From NCBI GenBank assembly GCA_900113425.1, contig FOZF01000001.1, forward strand, positions 1,943,283 to 2,007,282: a stretch of DNA of 64,000 nt, given 5' to 3'. Of this stretch, positions 34,533 through 43,778 are shown piece by piece. Positions within the stretch are counted from its first letter, which is position 1. Every line of letters starts with the position of its first letter. This stretch comes from Stenotrophomonas maltophilia (lineage in GTDB: Bacteria > Pseudomonadota > Gammaproteobacteria > Xanthomonadales > Xanthomonadaceae). The notes under the pieces were generated by a model, which worked only from the letters and a program-made list of their open reading frames with translations, searched no databases and was not told the origin of the DNA. The position numbers were made by a program, and so were the translations under genes.

Positions 34533-35426
34533 TCAGCGCAGCGCCAGATCCAGCGCTATACCAGCAAACAGCGCCGCGCCAACCCAGTTGTTGTGCAGGA
34601 ACGCCTTGAAGCATGGCCCCCGCTCGCGGTTGCGGCAGATCCAGAATTCGTACACCACCAGCGCCGCAGCCACCGCCAGGCCGGCCAGGTACCAGCTCCC
34701 CAGGCCGGCGCGCACACCGACCAGCGCCATGGTCGCCAGGAACAGGGCGTAGAGCACCCCCTGGATCACCAGATCCAGGTCCCCGAACAGGATCGCCGTG
34801 GAGCGCGAGCCCATCTTCAGGTCGTCCTCGCGGTCGACCATGGCGTACCAGGTGTCATACGCGGTCGACCAGAGGATGTTGCCGGCGTACAGCAGCCAGC
34901 CCAGCAGCGGCACTTCGCCCTGGACCGCGGCGAATGCCATGGGAATACCCCAGCCGAACGACATCCCCAGGTAGACCTGCGGCAGGTGCGTATAGCGCTT
35001 CAGGTAGGGATAGCTGGCAGCCAGGAACACGCCGATGAAGCTCATGCCGATGGTCAGCCCGTTCAGGGTCAGCACCAGCCCGAATGCCACCAGCATCAGT
35101 ACCGCGAACAGCACCAGCGCGGCACGGCCACTGATCGCCCCCGTCGCCAGCGGACGGGCCTTGGTGCGCTCCACATGCGGGTCGAGCCAGCGATCGGCGT
35201 AGTCATTGATGACGCACCCCGCTGAGCGGGTCAGCCAGACACCCGCGGTGAACACGAACAGGGTCCACAGCGGCGGCATGCCGCCTGCCGCCAGCCACAG
35301 CGCCCACCAGGTGGGCCACAGCAGCAGCAACGTGCCGATCGGACGATCTGCGCGCATCAAACTCCAGTAATGCCGCCAGCGCGGCGTCGCCGGCGAATGC
35401 GGCGAAGTGAGGGGGGTATCGGCCAT
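34533..35426 (-). CDS. ubiA: 4-hydroxybenzoate octaprenyltransferase
   Basis: A 297-residue membrane enzyme that prenylates 4-hydroxybenzoate in ubiquinone synthesis. Start [11 protein letters not shown] is chosen; upstream in-frame sequence is not family-like. The two Asp-rich motifs that bind prenyl diphosphate-Mg are [20 protein letters not shown] (residues ~80-100) and [20 protein letters not shown] (~200-220). Helices fill the rest, ending [20 protein letters not shown]. It is divergent from ugd. Confidence 0.95.
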   Translation of the reverse strand: MADTPLTSPHSPATPRWRHYWSLMRADRPIGTLLLLWPTWWALWLAAGGMPPLWTLFVFTAGVWLTRSAGCVINDYADRWLDPHVERTKARPLATGAISGRAALVLFAVLMLVAFGLVLTLNGLTIGMSFIGVFLAASYPYLKRYTHLPQVYLGMSFGWGIPMAFAAVQGEVPLLGWLLYAGNILWSTAYDTWYAMVDREDDLKMGSRSTAILFGDLDLVIQGVLYALFLATMALVGVRAGLGSWYLAGLAVAAALVVYEFWICRNRERGPCFKAFLHNNWVGAALFAGIALDLALR

Positions 35427-35586
35427 GAGGATAGGATACTCCTGGACGACGACACGGCGTGGGAGGAGGTTGCGGACCCCGGCCGTCAGGCCCCGGCCAT
35501 CATCCATGTAGTAGCATTGCGACCCCCATGTCACGCCATCTGCGCGCAAGGCCAAGCCTGCCCGCTGATGCAGGAAAGGAACCCAC

Positions 35587-36753
35587 ATGAAAATTGCCGT
35601 GGTCGGTACCGGTTACGTTGGCCTGTCAAACGCTGTTCTGCTGGCACAGAACCATGAGGTCATCGCGCTGGATATCGACGCAGATCGCGTTGCGCGCATC
35701 AACGCTGGCAAGTCTCCCATCGAAGACGCGGAGATCGAAGCATTTCTCGCGCGGGGCAACCTGAATCTGAAGGCCACGATGGATCGCAAGGAGGCCTACG
35801 AGGACGCACGTTTCGTCATCATCGCGACGCCCACCGACTATGACCCCCTCACCAATTACTTCAATACCCGCTCCGTTGAGTCGGTACTGCGGGATGTGCA
35901 GCAGATCAATCCGGATGCGCTTGTCGTGGTCAAGTCCACCGTCCCGGTAGGCTGCACTGAACAGCTCAGGGAACGTTTCGGCACGCAGAATGTCATTTTC
36001 TCTCCGGAGTTTCTGCGCGAGGGAAAGGCCCTTTACGACAACCTTCATCCCAGCCGCATCATTGTGGGTGAGCGTTCAGAACGTGCGTTGGAGTTCGCGG
36101 AGCTTCTCAGGGAGGGAGCCATCCGCAAGGACGTGCCCACAGTGTTCACCGGTTCCACGGAAGCCGAAGCGATCAAGCTGTTCGCCAACACTTACCTGGC
36201 CATGCGCGTTGCCTATTTCAACGAGCTGGACACATACGCGGCGGTGCATGGACTGGATACCCGACAGATCATCGACGGTGTCAGCCTCGACCCGCGTATC
36301 GGTGACCATTACAACAACCCGTCCTTCGGCTACGGCGGCTACTGCCTTCCGAAAGACACGAAACAGCTGCTGGCAAATTACAGCAACGTGCCACAGAACC
36401 TGATCCACGCCATCGTGGAAGCGAACCGTACCCGCAAGGACTTCATTGCCGACGACGTGATCGCGCGTTCACCGAAGGTGGTGGGCATCTATCGCCTCGT
36501 CATGAAATCCGGATCGGATAATTTCCGTGCCTCCGCCATCCAGGGCGTGATGAAGCGCATCAAGGCCAAGGGTATAGAGGTCATCGTCCACGAGCCTGTA
36601 CTACAGACCCCGCACTTCTATAACTCCCGGGTCATCAACGACCTGGAGCGATTCAAGTCGGAGGCTGACCTGATTCTGGCGAACCGGCTATCCGCCGAAC
36701 TTGAGGATGTCTCCGACAAGGTCTACACCCGGGATCTATTCGGAAACGACTGA
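35587..36753 (+). CDS. ugd: UDP-glucose 6-dehydrogenase
   Basis: A 388-residue NAD-dependent enzyme of the short, E. coli-like type that oxidises UDP-glucose to UDP-glucuronate. The Rossmann start is [17 protein letters not shown]; the second signature [37 protein letters not shown] and the catalytic Cys in [14 protein letters not shown] are all present. AGGAAAGGAA precedes the ATG. UDP-glucuronate feeds exopolysaccharide made by the genes to the right, and is also used in lipid A modification in other bacteria. A strong shared terminator follows. Confidence 0.95.
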   Translation: MKIAVVGTGYVGLSNAVLLAQNHEVIALDIDADRVARINAGKSPIEDAEIEAFLARGNLNLKATMDRKEAYEDARFVIIATPTDYDPLTNYFNTRSVESVLRDVQQINPDALVVVKSTVPVGCTEQLRERFGTQNVIFSPEFLREGKALYDNLHPSRIIVGERSERALEFAELLREGAIRKDVPTVFTGSTEAEAIKLFANTYLAMRVAYFNELDTYAAVHGLDTRQIIDGVSLDPRIGDHYNNPSFGYGGYCLPKDTKQLLANYSNVPQNLIHAIVEANRTRKDFIADDVIARSPKVVGIYRLVMKSGSDNFRASAIQGVMKRIKAKGIEVIVHEPVLQTPHFYNSRVINDLERFKSEADLILANRLSAELEDVSDKVYTRDLFGND

Positions 36754-36783
36754 TCCGCAGTGATGCCGGAACAGCCAGTAAAA

Positions 36784-36820
36784 AAGGCCCGGTACGCCAA
36801 CGCGTACCGGGCCTTCTTGT
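36784..36820. terminator. Bidirectional terminator between ugd and the wzc-type gene
   Basis: A perfect 14-bp stem (AAGGCCCGGTACGC / GCGTACCGGGCCTT) with a CAAC loop. Plus strand ends in TTCTTGTTT; the minus strand has a run of A-complement T at 36780-36785. It serves both convergent genes. Confidence 0.95.
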
Positions 36821-36840
36821 TTCAACCCGAATGGAAAGGA

Positions 36841-39075
36841 TCAGGCCTTCCCATCCGACTTGTATTCGTAATAGCCGTAACTGTAGTACCCGGTCGCGCG
36901 CTTCTCCACTGCGTTGAAGATCGCACCCTTGATCTGCACGCCGTTCTGTTCAAAGCGCTGCAGGGTCAGCTCGATCTCCTTCGCCTGGTTGACGCCGAAC
37001 CGGGTCACCAGCAGGCTCGAACCTGCATGGGTGGCTACCAGCGCCGGATCGGTTACGGCGAGGATCGGCGGCGTATCGACGATCACCAGATCGTACCTGC
37101 CCGCCAGATCATTCAGCATCTCCGCGAATCGCGGATGCATAAGCAGTTCAGCCGGATTCGGCGGGATATCACCGCGCACCATGTAGTGCATGGAATCCAC
37201 GCCCGGAACTGGCTGAATTGCCTCGTCCACTGCCAGCTTGCCCCCCAGGATGTCCGACAGGCCTTTCTGATGCGAGACGCCAAGAATCTTGTGGAGCGTA
37301 CCCTTGCGCATGTCGGCGTCGATCACGAGCACGCGCTGCCCGGCCTGAGCGATGACCGCTGCCAGATTGGCTGACACAAAGGTCTTGCCTACGCCAGGAC
37401 GAGGACCGGAGATGGCGAGAATGTTGTTCTTCGCCTCCAGCATTGCAAAGTGAAGGCTGGTACGCAGGCTGCGCAGGGCTTCGACCGTGGGGTCGGCCGG
37501 TGCGGTCACCGCAAGCAGGTGCTGACGGCCATCCGCGATCATGCGGGTGCCATGCTTGCCCTTGCGAAGCTTCGGCAGCGTACTGGATACGCTCAGCGGA
37601 ATGGCTGCGTACACCGGCAGGCCGAGCGCTTCGATGTCGGAGGGATCTTCGATTCCCGGGTTCAGCATGCGCTGAAGGAACACGAACGCCGTCGCCAGGA
37701 AGGCGCCAAGAAGCGTGGCGATCGCGACGATGAGCGCCTTGCGCGGCTTCACGGGATTAGCGATGTCCACGGCGGCCGGATCCACGATCCGGACATTACC
37801 GACGGCCCCCGCACGGGCGACGTCCAGTTGCTGCGCCTGGTTCAGCAGCGCCGTGTACAACTCGTTGCTGACCTGCAGATCACGCGTAAGCCGCAGCAGC
37901 TCCTGCTGCGTATCCGGCAGCTGCCCGACCTGGCGCTGGAAGCCGGACTTGCGGCCCTCCAGTTCTCCAAGCTGCTTCAACAGCGCGCGATAGGCCGGAT
38001 GCTCCCGCGTGAAGCTGCGGTCCATCTCGGCCTGCTTCAGGCGAAGCTGCTGGATGCTGGCCTCCACCGCCACTTCCTGCTCCAGCAGGCCCTTGGTCTG
38101 CATGGTGATGTCGACCGCATTGGAGCGCGACTGATACTCACTCATCGCGGACTGCGCCTGCTCGACCTGGCGGCGGATCGTCGGCAGCTGATCCTTCACG
38201 AATTGAAGCTGGGAGGCCGCTTCCGCCGAACTACGATCCACGTTCTGACGTACATAGGCGTCGGCGATCTGCTGGACTAGATTCTCAGCGACACGAGGAT
38301 CTTCCGACTCGTAGACCAGCTGGAGAATGCCGGAATCCTTGCCCTGCTCGGTAGCCCTGACGTCCTCCTGCAATGCAGCGACGACATCGAATCTACGCTG
38401 CTTGGTGATCTCAAAGCGCATGCCAGGGTTGGCATGCAGCGCAGCTACTTCCAGCTCAACGCCCTTGCCGGAAGCGGGCTTGCCCACAGCTCCCTTCAGC
38501 AGTTCCTCGCCGTCCTCGTCGTACAGTACGTAACTGCCAGTCGACTCCCCAGCCTCCAGAAGCAGCGTGGTGTCCAGAAGAGCAGCGGGGACCTGCAGGC
38601 GATGAACGTCCAGGCTTTCACCCCCCCATCCGTAGCGGGACATGCCCAGCCAAGGAGAGGCGACCTGCCCATCCGACTCTGGGGTGAAGCGCCTGGAGAT
38701 GAAGCCACCGATCAACGGGAATCGAACCGGCTTGACCTGGATGTCCAGCTGCAGCTGATCGACAGCGGAACCAATCACGGTCCGGGAGGTCAGCAGCGCA
38801 ACTTCGGTGGTGGCCGCAGTGCTGCCGCCACCGCCGAGAGAGGCCAGATCGGACAGTCCGGGAATGGTGGGCATCTTCGACTCGACCTGCACCAGTGCCT
38901 GCGCCTGGTACACCGGCGCCATAAGCATTGCCCACGCAACGCCTATGGCCAGGAACAGCGCTGTAGGCCCCAGAATCCACCATTTGCGGTCGATGAGCAG
39001 ACCCACGATCTCCCGCAGATCGATCTCGTCATCCTTGACCACTCGTGACTCTGATTGCTTTCTCATCGCTTCCAT
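36841..39075 (-). CDS. wzc: Polysaccharide co-polymerase / tyrosine autokinase, Wzc type
   Basis: About 744 residues from ATG 39075 (39066 is equally possible; neither has a clear ribosome site). It has a Wzz domain with TM1 (~30-50), a large periplasmic coiled-coil domain (~60-420) and TM2 (~430-455), then a BY-kinase domain with Walker A SGPRPGVGKTFVSANLA, Walker A' LVIDADMRKGT and Walker B DLVIVDTPP. The C-terminus is a tyrosine cluster (ATGYYSYGYYEYKSD), the autophosphorylation site that controls chain length and export. It is transcribed away from the polysaccharide operon at 39640. Confidence 0.95.
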   Translation of the reverse strand: MEAMRKQSESRVVKDDEIDLREIVGLLIDRKWWILGPTALFLAIGVAWAMLMAPVYQAQALVQVESKMPTIPGLSDLASLGGGGSTAATTEVALLTSRTVIGSAVDQLQLDIQVKPVRFPLIGGFISRRFTPESDGQVASPWLGMSRYGWGGESLDVHRLQVPAALLDTTLLLEAGESTGSYVLYDEDGEELLKGAVGKPASGKGVELEVAALHANPGMRFEITKQRRFDVVAALQEDVRATEQGKDSGILQLVYESEDPRVAENLVQQIADAYVRQNVDRSSAEAASQLQFVKDQLPTIRRQVEQAQSAMSEYQSRSNAVDITMQTKGLLEQEVAVEASIQQLRLKQAEMDRSFTREHPAYRALLKQLGELEGRKSGFQRQVGQLPDTQQELLRLTRDLQVSNELYTALLNQAQQLDVARAGAVGNVRIVDPAAVDIANPVKPRKALIVAIATLLGAFLATAFVFLQRMLNPGIEDPSDIEALGLPVYAAIPLSVSSTLPKLRKGKHGTRMIADGRQHLLAVTAPADPTVEALRSLRTSLHFAMLEAKNNILAISGPRPGVGKTFVSANLAAVIAQAGQRVLVIDADMRKGTLHKILGVSHQKGLSDILGGKLAVDEAIQPVPGVDSMHYMVRGDIPPNPAELLMHPRFAEMLNDLAGRYDLVIVDTPPILAVTDPALVATHAGSSLLVTRFGVNQAKEIELTLQRFEQNGVQIKGAIFNAVEKRATGYYSYGYYEYKSDGKA

Positions 39076-39639
39076 CGTGAAATTCGAAGAACAGGCTGTG
39101 GACGCCAAGACGCCGGGCACCATCGCCCGGCCATCGCTCAATCCAGGGCAGCTTTTGCCGCACAAACTGAATTGGCGAAGTTGACAAACAGCGGATTAGC
39201 ATACCAGAAACGGTCATCAAACTGCCTCATGGCGCCTCGACAGACCAAAGCGCTCCTGTTCAGCTGCTAGGGCGCCGTGGGCCTTGGATCAGGTCACACA
39301 CTCCGGGTAGCATGCCGGGTTGCCCTGGTAAGGGGCACCCAGGGGGCATCGCCCGCAACACTTGCAAGGATGCAGACATGAACCATTCCGCGACTCCGCT
39401 GAAGTCCGGCCGTCGGCGGGTTCCAGCGGACGGAGAGCGGCAAGCCTCATCCGCCAGCCCTGCATGGGGCAGGCCCCGGATCGATCGAACCTGCCCAGGT
39501 TCGGGCCCCCTCTGCGGGTCAAGTATGACGGAGCCGTTCAGCCACGGGGAACCCGCCGCAGACCCAATCGACCACGGTCCTCTAAGATGCTGAAAGAGGC
39601 GACACCCGTGACCTGCCTGGTAACAACTGAAATAAATCT
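39076..39639. other. 564-bp region between wzc and the polysaccharide operon
   Basis: A possible divergent promoter region and leader. A perfect -35 TTGACA lies at 39181-39186 reading rightward, with only a weak -10 (TACCAG) 15 bases on; if used, the mRNA has a leader of over 400 bases. A frame at 39378-39593 (71 residues, MNHSATPLKSGRRRVPADGE, AAGGA upstream) could be a leader peptide, but its composition is not protein-like. Alternative hairpins sit at 39467-39503. No JUMPstart/ops match is convincing. Confidence 0.5.
39467..39503 (+). promoter_or_regulatory. Mutually exclusive hairpins in the polysaccharide leader
   Basis: GGGCAGG (39467-39473) can pair with CCTGCCC (39490-39496), while CGAACCTG (39486-39493) can pair with CAGGTTCG (39496-39503). 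The two stems share bases and cannot form together, the layout of an attenuator. They lie about 140 bases before the first glycosyltransferase gene. Confidence 0.35.
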
Positions 39640-40629
39640 ATGAAGCCTGACACCCCTGCGCCGCTGTTCTCGGTCGTCATTCCCGTCAAGAACCGGTCGG
39701 AACTGCTGACACGCGCTCTGATATCGCTTCGCAATCAGACCTTCGACAACTTCGAGGTCATTGTCGTCGACGATCATTCCGATGAGGACATTGCCGCCGT
39801 GGCAGCGCGCTTCACCGATGTTCGCCTGCAGCTTGTCCGGCAGGCCAGCGACAGGAAGGGAGCATGTGCAGCGCGGAACCTTGGAGGCTCTCTCGCTCAA
39901 GGCAGTTACATCGCATATCTGGACAGCGATGACATCTTCCTTCCCGACAAGCTGCAGACGATCGCAGATCAAGTAGCGATCAGCCAGCCCGGCGTCATCG
40001 CCTCACGGCTGCTGGTATATCGTGGCGACGACCGCATGCAGCTGCGACCGAGCCGCGCTCCCGGCGATGACGAAGAGATCAGCGAGTTCTATTTCGTTCA
40101 CGATGAGCGCATCCAGTCATCCAGCATCGTCGTGCGACGCGATGTGGCACTGGAGACGAAGTGGAATGATGCATTGCGCAAGGTGCAGGACCCGGATTTC
40201 TTCATCCGCGCGCGCCGCGCGTCCGGCACGATGCTGTTCATCGACCGCCCGCTCGCCGTGCTCTTCGATGACCAGGCAGACGCCCGGATCTCCAGTTCGA
40301 GCGCCGAAGAGAACATCCGTGCCTGGCTTGGCTCTCCAATGTGCCCGCTGACTCCCAAGGCCCGCTCAGGCTTCGTGCTCTATGCGCTGTCCCACGAAGT
40401 TGCCAAGCGCAGCAAGATTCGTGCTCTTTCCATCATTCTCCGCAACTGCGGCGCGGTCCATCCGAAAACCGTGCTCAAGAGTATCTACAGGACCGTGGCC
40501 CCGGAGTGGCTGTTCAAGAAAACTGCCTTGGCCGTCGCTGCGCGCGGTGATGGTGCCAGCCACGCACACAACTATGCGTACATCCATGCCCTGACTGAGC
40601 AGGCGATGGCCTCGGCGGAGCAGCGATGA
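39640..40629 (+). CDS. Family 2 glycosyltransferase
   Basis: A 329-residue GT-A enzyme. The start FSVVIPVKNRSELLTRALIS, the nucleotide-sugar Asp pair in VIVVDDHSDED, the GACAARNLGG helix and the metal-binding DSD in IAYLDSDD are all clear. The acceptor half has VQDPDFFIRARRASG. It transfers one sugar onto the growing lipid-linked repeat unit. No Shine-Dalgarno is seen before the ATG (AACTGAAATAAATCT). First gene of a row in which starts and stops overlap by 4-8 bases. Confidence 0.93.
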   Translation: MKPDTPAPLFSVVIPVKNRSELLTRALISLRNQTFDNFEVIVVDDHSDEDIAAVAARFTDVRLQLVRQASDRKGACAARNLGGSLAQGSYIAYLDSDDIFLPDKLQTIADQVAISQPGVIASRLLVYRGDDRMQLRPSRAPGDDEEISEFYFVHDERIQSSSIVVRRDVALETKWNDALRKVQDPDFFIRARRASGTMLFIDRPLAVLFDDQADARISSSSAEENIRAWLGSPMCPLTPKARSGFVLYALSHEVAKRSKIRALSIILRNCGAVHPKTVLKSIYRTVAPEWLFKKTALAVAARGDGASHAHNYAYIHALTEQAMASAEQR

Positions 40630-41747
40630 TGCCCGGAACCTTGGGATTCATGAGCGTCAAGACGCAGTTCGACAACCTGGGAGACGCCTTGATCAACAAG
40701 GAACTGGCTGCGCTGGTCGCTGCACGAGTGCCCTTGACGATCGACCTCACACGTTCACCGAAGAGCTTCCACGCAACCATGGGCGTCGAGCAGCTCTCCA
40801 ATACACGGCTGATCACTTCTGGTCGCGGCAGGATGCTGCTGGACATGGCGAAGCGGGCGATCGCAGGAAATCGGTGCTACTTTTTCCTCAACCCCGGCGG
40901 CCTTGGCGGCGGTGTCGGCGACAGCACGAGGGCGTTCGTGTCCTCCCTGGTCTACAACTGCATCCTGTTGGCCCTGCGCTGTCTTGGCGTGCGCGTATGT
41001 CTGGTTGGCGTCTCGTTCGAGCCGATGACGTGGCGTGAGCGGCTGGTGACACGCATGAGGCGCAGGATCTGCCATGCGTTCGTGGTTCGGGATGGGGTCA
41101 GCGCACGCTACCTTGAGCGAATTGGAATTCCAGCTGACGACGTTGTCCCCGACCTCTCATTCAATCTTTACCAGCAGCCAGCGATGGAGGCGACCTCGAA
41201 GCAGATCGCCAGCGCCTTCAGTTTTCGCACTGATCGAGGCCTTTCCACTGTGCAGCTTTCGGAGTGGGCAGAACGCATCATCGCCGAAGGCACCTCGGAC
41301 AGTCATCACGCCGTGATCTCACAGGTCGGGCGTGACTCCCGCGGCATGCGGGAGCTCCATTCCCGGCTCTGCAAGCGCTTCGGCGAAGAGCGTATTTCGC
41401 TGATCGAAACCGATTCCAGCCTGGAGACAGCCTTTCACTGGTATTCCATGACGGAGCGTGTCTATTCCAATCGCCTGCACGTCCTGCTTCTCGCCGCGAA
41501 TGCCGGAGCCCGCCCGGTCGCGGTGCTACCCGGCGGGAACCACGGCAAGGTGAGCGCCCTGTTTGCCGACCTTGGCCTTTCAACCAATGTGATCGACATG
41601 CAGGGGGGCACGATCGAGTCCGTGCATGATCTTTCTTGGGCACAAGGCCTTGCGGAACGCGAACGACTTGATTCCTACTTTGATCGTCTTCTTCTGGAAC
41701 GGGAGAGCCAGTCGGCGGCTTCCCACGGAACCGCATCGCACGCATGA
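40626..41747 (+). CDS. Polysaccharide pyruvyl transferase-family protein
   Basis: A 373-residue protein starting in an ATGA overlap with the glycosyltransferase. Family signatures are QFDNLGDALINKEL near the start, FFLNPGGLGGGVGD, a Val-rich core GVRVCLVGVSFEPM, AFVVRDGVSARYLERIG and the C-terminal VYSNRLHVLLLAANAGARPVA. It probably adds a pyruvate ketal to a sugar of the exopolysaccharide, although some family members are glycosyltransferase-like with no pyruvyl activity. Confidence 0.85.
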   Translation: MMPGTLGFMSVKTQFDNLGDALINKELAALVAARVPLTIDLTRSPKSFHATMGVEQLSNTRLITSGRGRMLLDMAKRAIAGNRCYFFLNPGGLGGGVGDSTRAFVSSLVYNCILLALRCLGVRVCLVGVSFEPMTWRERLVTRMRRRICHAFVVRDGVSARYLERIGIPADDVVPDLSFNLYQQPAMEATSKQIASAFSFRTDRGLSTVQLSEWAERIIAEGTSDSHHAVISQVGRDSRGMRELHSRLCKRFGEERISLIETDSSLETAFHWYSMTERVYSNRLHVLLLAANAGARPVAVLPGGNHGKVSALFADLGLSTNVIDMQGGTIESVHDLSWAQGLAERERLDSYFDRLLLERESQSAASHGTASHA

Positions 41748-42970
41748 ACAGCGCTCAGCATCAATTCCGGGCGACCGCAGACATACGGGTCCCCAACATC
41801 TCGGTGTTCTTTTTCGTCCTGGGCGCGTTGTGCCTTGACCTGAACCTTCCGCGTTTCGAAGGCATCAAAACCGGCAACCTGGCAATGATTGTGCTGATGG
41901 GGCTGTCGATCTTCGCAACGGCACTGGCCAACGGCTGGCGCATCCCCAGCCCGTCCATCAGATCATCCAACCGGCTGCTCCTTGTCTATCTGGTACTGGT
42001 TGCCGTAAGTGCCGCATGGTCGCCCTCGGCTACCGATACGATCTTCCAGCTCACGCTTCTTTCGATCATCTTCCTCACGACCATCATCATCGCCGCGGCG
42101 CCAGTTGAACTCGTTGTCCGTCATGTGGTCATGCTCGGCTCGATCACGGCCGTTCTATCGCTGTTGATAATCCCCGTCGATCGTAGTCTCGCCTTCCAGC
42201 CATTCACGTCAGGCGAGCGGCCCGAGCTCCGGGGAGTTTTCGAGCACCAACTCCGCCTGGGCCTGTTCATGGGGTGTGCGCTGGGACTGGCCGTGCTGGC
42301 CTGGCTGAACGGCGATATGCGCAAGGTTCTCCCGCAGCGCTGGTTGCTGTTCCTCGCAGCACCACTGATGCTCGGCGTCTTCTACCTCGCGTACGCCCGC
42401 CTGTATTCCGTATTCGTCGTTGCGTCACTGCTGCTGACTGTATCCTTCTCCATGCGCAAACCGATGCGCTGGTTGGTGACCGCAACGGCACTAGGCGCCA
42501 TCGCACTGGCACTCACGTTCCAGGCGAACATCGAATCCACACTTGCTGATGCCGGCGTTGACACCAGCCTGACCGGACGCACGACGATCTGGATGAAGAG
42601 CGTCAACGAAGCGCTCCTGTCCCCGTGGAAGGGTTACGGCTTCGGCTCGTTCGACAACGCAGCCTTTGACTACATGTGGCCTGGCTTCTATCGACCGCCG
42701 CACCCGCACAACAGCTTTCTGCAGGCGTTCTTTGAAACCGGATACATCGGCATGGCACTCGTGATCCTCCTGGCGCTGAGTCATCTGGTTGTCTCGGGTC
42801 GCCGGGATCCGGCACGTCCCTACTCCTACACCTTCTTCATGGTCGTCACCATGGTCCTGGGCAGTCTTACCGGCGCCAACTACGCGTCCAAGCCGGTCAC
42901 GCTGTATTGCCTTGTCACGCTGATGATCTCGATGGCCATCAGTTCGCGCGAGAGATCAGTCCTGAAGTGA
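41744..42970 (+). CDS. wzy: Wzy-like polymerase / O-antigen ligase-family protein
   Basis: A 408-residue inner-membrane protein with about 11 helices, starting in an ATGA overlap. The conserved periplasmic motif is GRTTIWMKSVNEALLSPWKG then PPHPHNSFLQAFFETGYIGM, where the His-Asn pair acts in polymerases and ligases. In a Wzx/Wzy-type cluster with a single such gene, polymerisation of repeat units is the likely job; ligase function cannot be excluded. Confidence 0.88.
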   Translation: MNSAQHQFRATADIRVPNISVFFFVLGALCLDLNLPRFEGIKTGNLAMIVLMGLSIFATALANGWRIPSPSIRSSNRLLLVYLVLVAVSAAWSPSATDTIFQLTLLSIIFLTTIIIAAAPVELVVRHVVMLGSITAVLSLLIIPVDRSLAFQPFTSGERPELRGVFEHQLRLGLFMGCALGLAVLAWLNGDMRKVLPQRWLLFLAAPLMLGVFYLAYARLYSVFVVASLLLTVSFSMRKPMRWLVTATALGAIALALTFQANIESTLADAGVDTSLTGRTTIWMKSVNEALLSPWKGYGFGSFDNAAFDYMWPGFYRPPHPHNSFLQAFFETGYIGMALVILLALSHLVVSGRRDPARPYSYTFFMVVTMVLGSLTGANYASKPVTLYCLVTLMISMAISSRERSVLK

Positions 42971-42978
42971 ATACCCAA

Positions 42979-43749
42979 ATGAAGCCGCGGCGCGTGTTCA
43001 ACATCCCGATAGATCTCATGACCCTGGAGCAGGCGGCTTCGACGATAGCGTCCGAATGCCTGTCGACAGATGAAATGAAGTACGTCGTGACCCCGAACAT
43101 CGACCATGTCGTGATCCTGCGGACCGACCGCGAGTTCGGCGACGCCTACGAAGGAGCAGCCCACGTGCTCGCTGACGGTTGGCCGGTGGTGATGGCCAGC
43201 CGTCTGCTCCGCCACCCTGTTCCCGAGCGGGTCGCCGGCAGCGACTTGGTTCCTGCAGTCCTAGCCCACGCACATAGCGCGGCACTGCCGCTTTCCGTTT
43301 TCATCTTGGGCGGTATGGACGATGTGCCCCAGCGGGCCGCCGAGCATATCCGCCACCGCTACCCGACCTTGAGCGTGGTGGGCGCGTACAGCCCTCCGTT
43401 TGGATTCGAGAAGGATGCTGCGCAATCTGATCGGATCGTCGCCATGATCAATGAATCTGGCGCCAACTTCGTCGTGCTTGGCCTTGGTTCGCCAAAGCAG
43501 GAGAAGTGGATCCATCGGCATGCCAGCCTGCTGCGCCCTGGCATGGCAATCTGCGCCGGCGCTACGGTCGACTTCATGGCGGGCAATGTGAAACGGGCGC
43601 CAGCATGGATGTCGAAGTCGGGCTTGGAGTGGCTGTACCGGCTGGCATCCGATCCGCGCCGGCTTTTCCGGCGCTACGCCAAGGATGCGTTCATCTTTCC
43701 TCTCTCATTCATCCAGGAAGCCTGGCGCTTCTATCGTCGTAGCAACTGA
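42979..43749 (+). CDS. WecG/TagA/CpsF-family glycosyltransferase (GT26)
   Basis: A 256-residue enzyme from ATG 42979; a GTG at 42967 in a GTGA overlap with the previous stop is an alternative. Family motifs are YVVTPNIDHVVILRTD, LADGWPVVMASRLL, LPLSVFILGGMDDVPQRAAE and the signature FVVLGLGSPKQEKWI followed by ICAGATVDFMAGN...RAPAWM. It transfers a sugar, often ManNAc, GlcA or glucose, to a lipid-linked acceptor; GumM belongs here. The C-terminal basic/hydrophobic helix (RLASDPRRLFRRYAKDAF) binds membrane. Confidence 0.92.
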   Translation: MKPRRVFNIPIDLMTLEQAASTIASECLSTDEMKYVVTPNIDHVVILRTDREFGDAYEGAAHVLADGWPVVMASRLLRHPVPERVAGSDLVPAVLAHAHSAALPLSVFILGGMDDVPQRAAEHIRHRYPTLSVVGAYSPPFGFEKDAAQSDRIVAMINESGANFVVLGLGSPKQEKWIHRHASLLRPGMAICAGATVDFMAGNVKRAPAWMSKSGLEWLYRLASDPRRLFRRYAKDAFIFPLSFIQEAWRFYRRSN

Positions 43750-43778
43750 AAGGCGCGGACCGGCCTGGACCTCATTCG

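Noticed and set aside
39308..39325. Possible JUMPstart/ops element (CGGGTAGCATG)
   Set aside because: Only a partial match to GGCGGTAGCGTG, and the flanking JUMPstart bases do not match, so it is not called.
39362..39643. 93-residue frame ahead of the EPS operon
   Set aside because: Arg/Pro-rich, no recognisable fold, overlaps another short frame and the proposed leader hairpins; no stronger than chance in GC-rich DNA.
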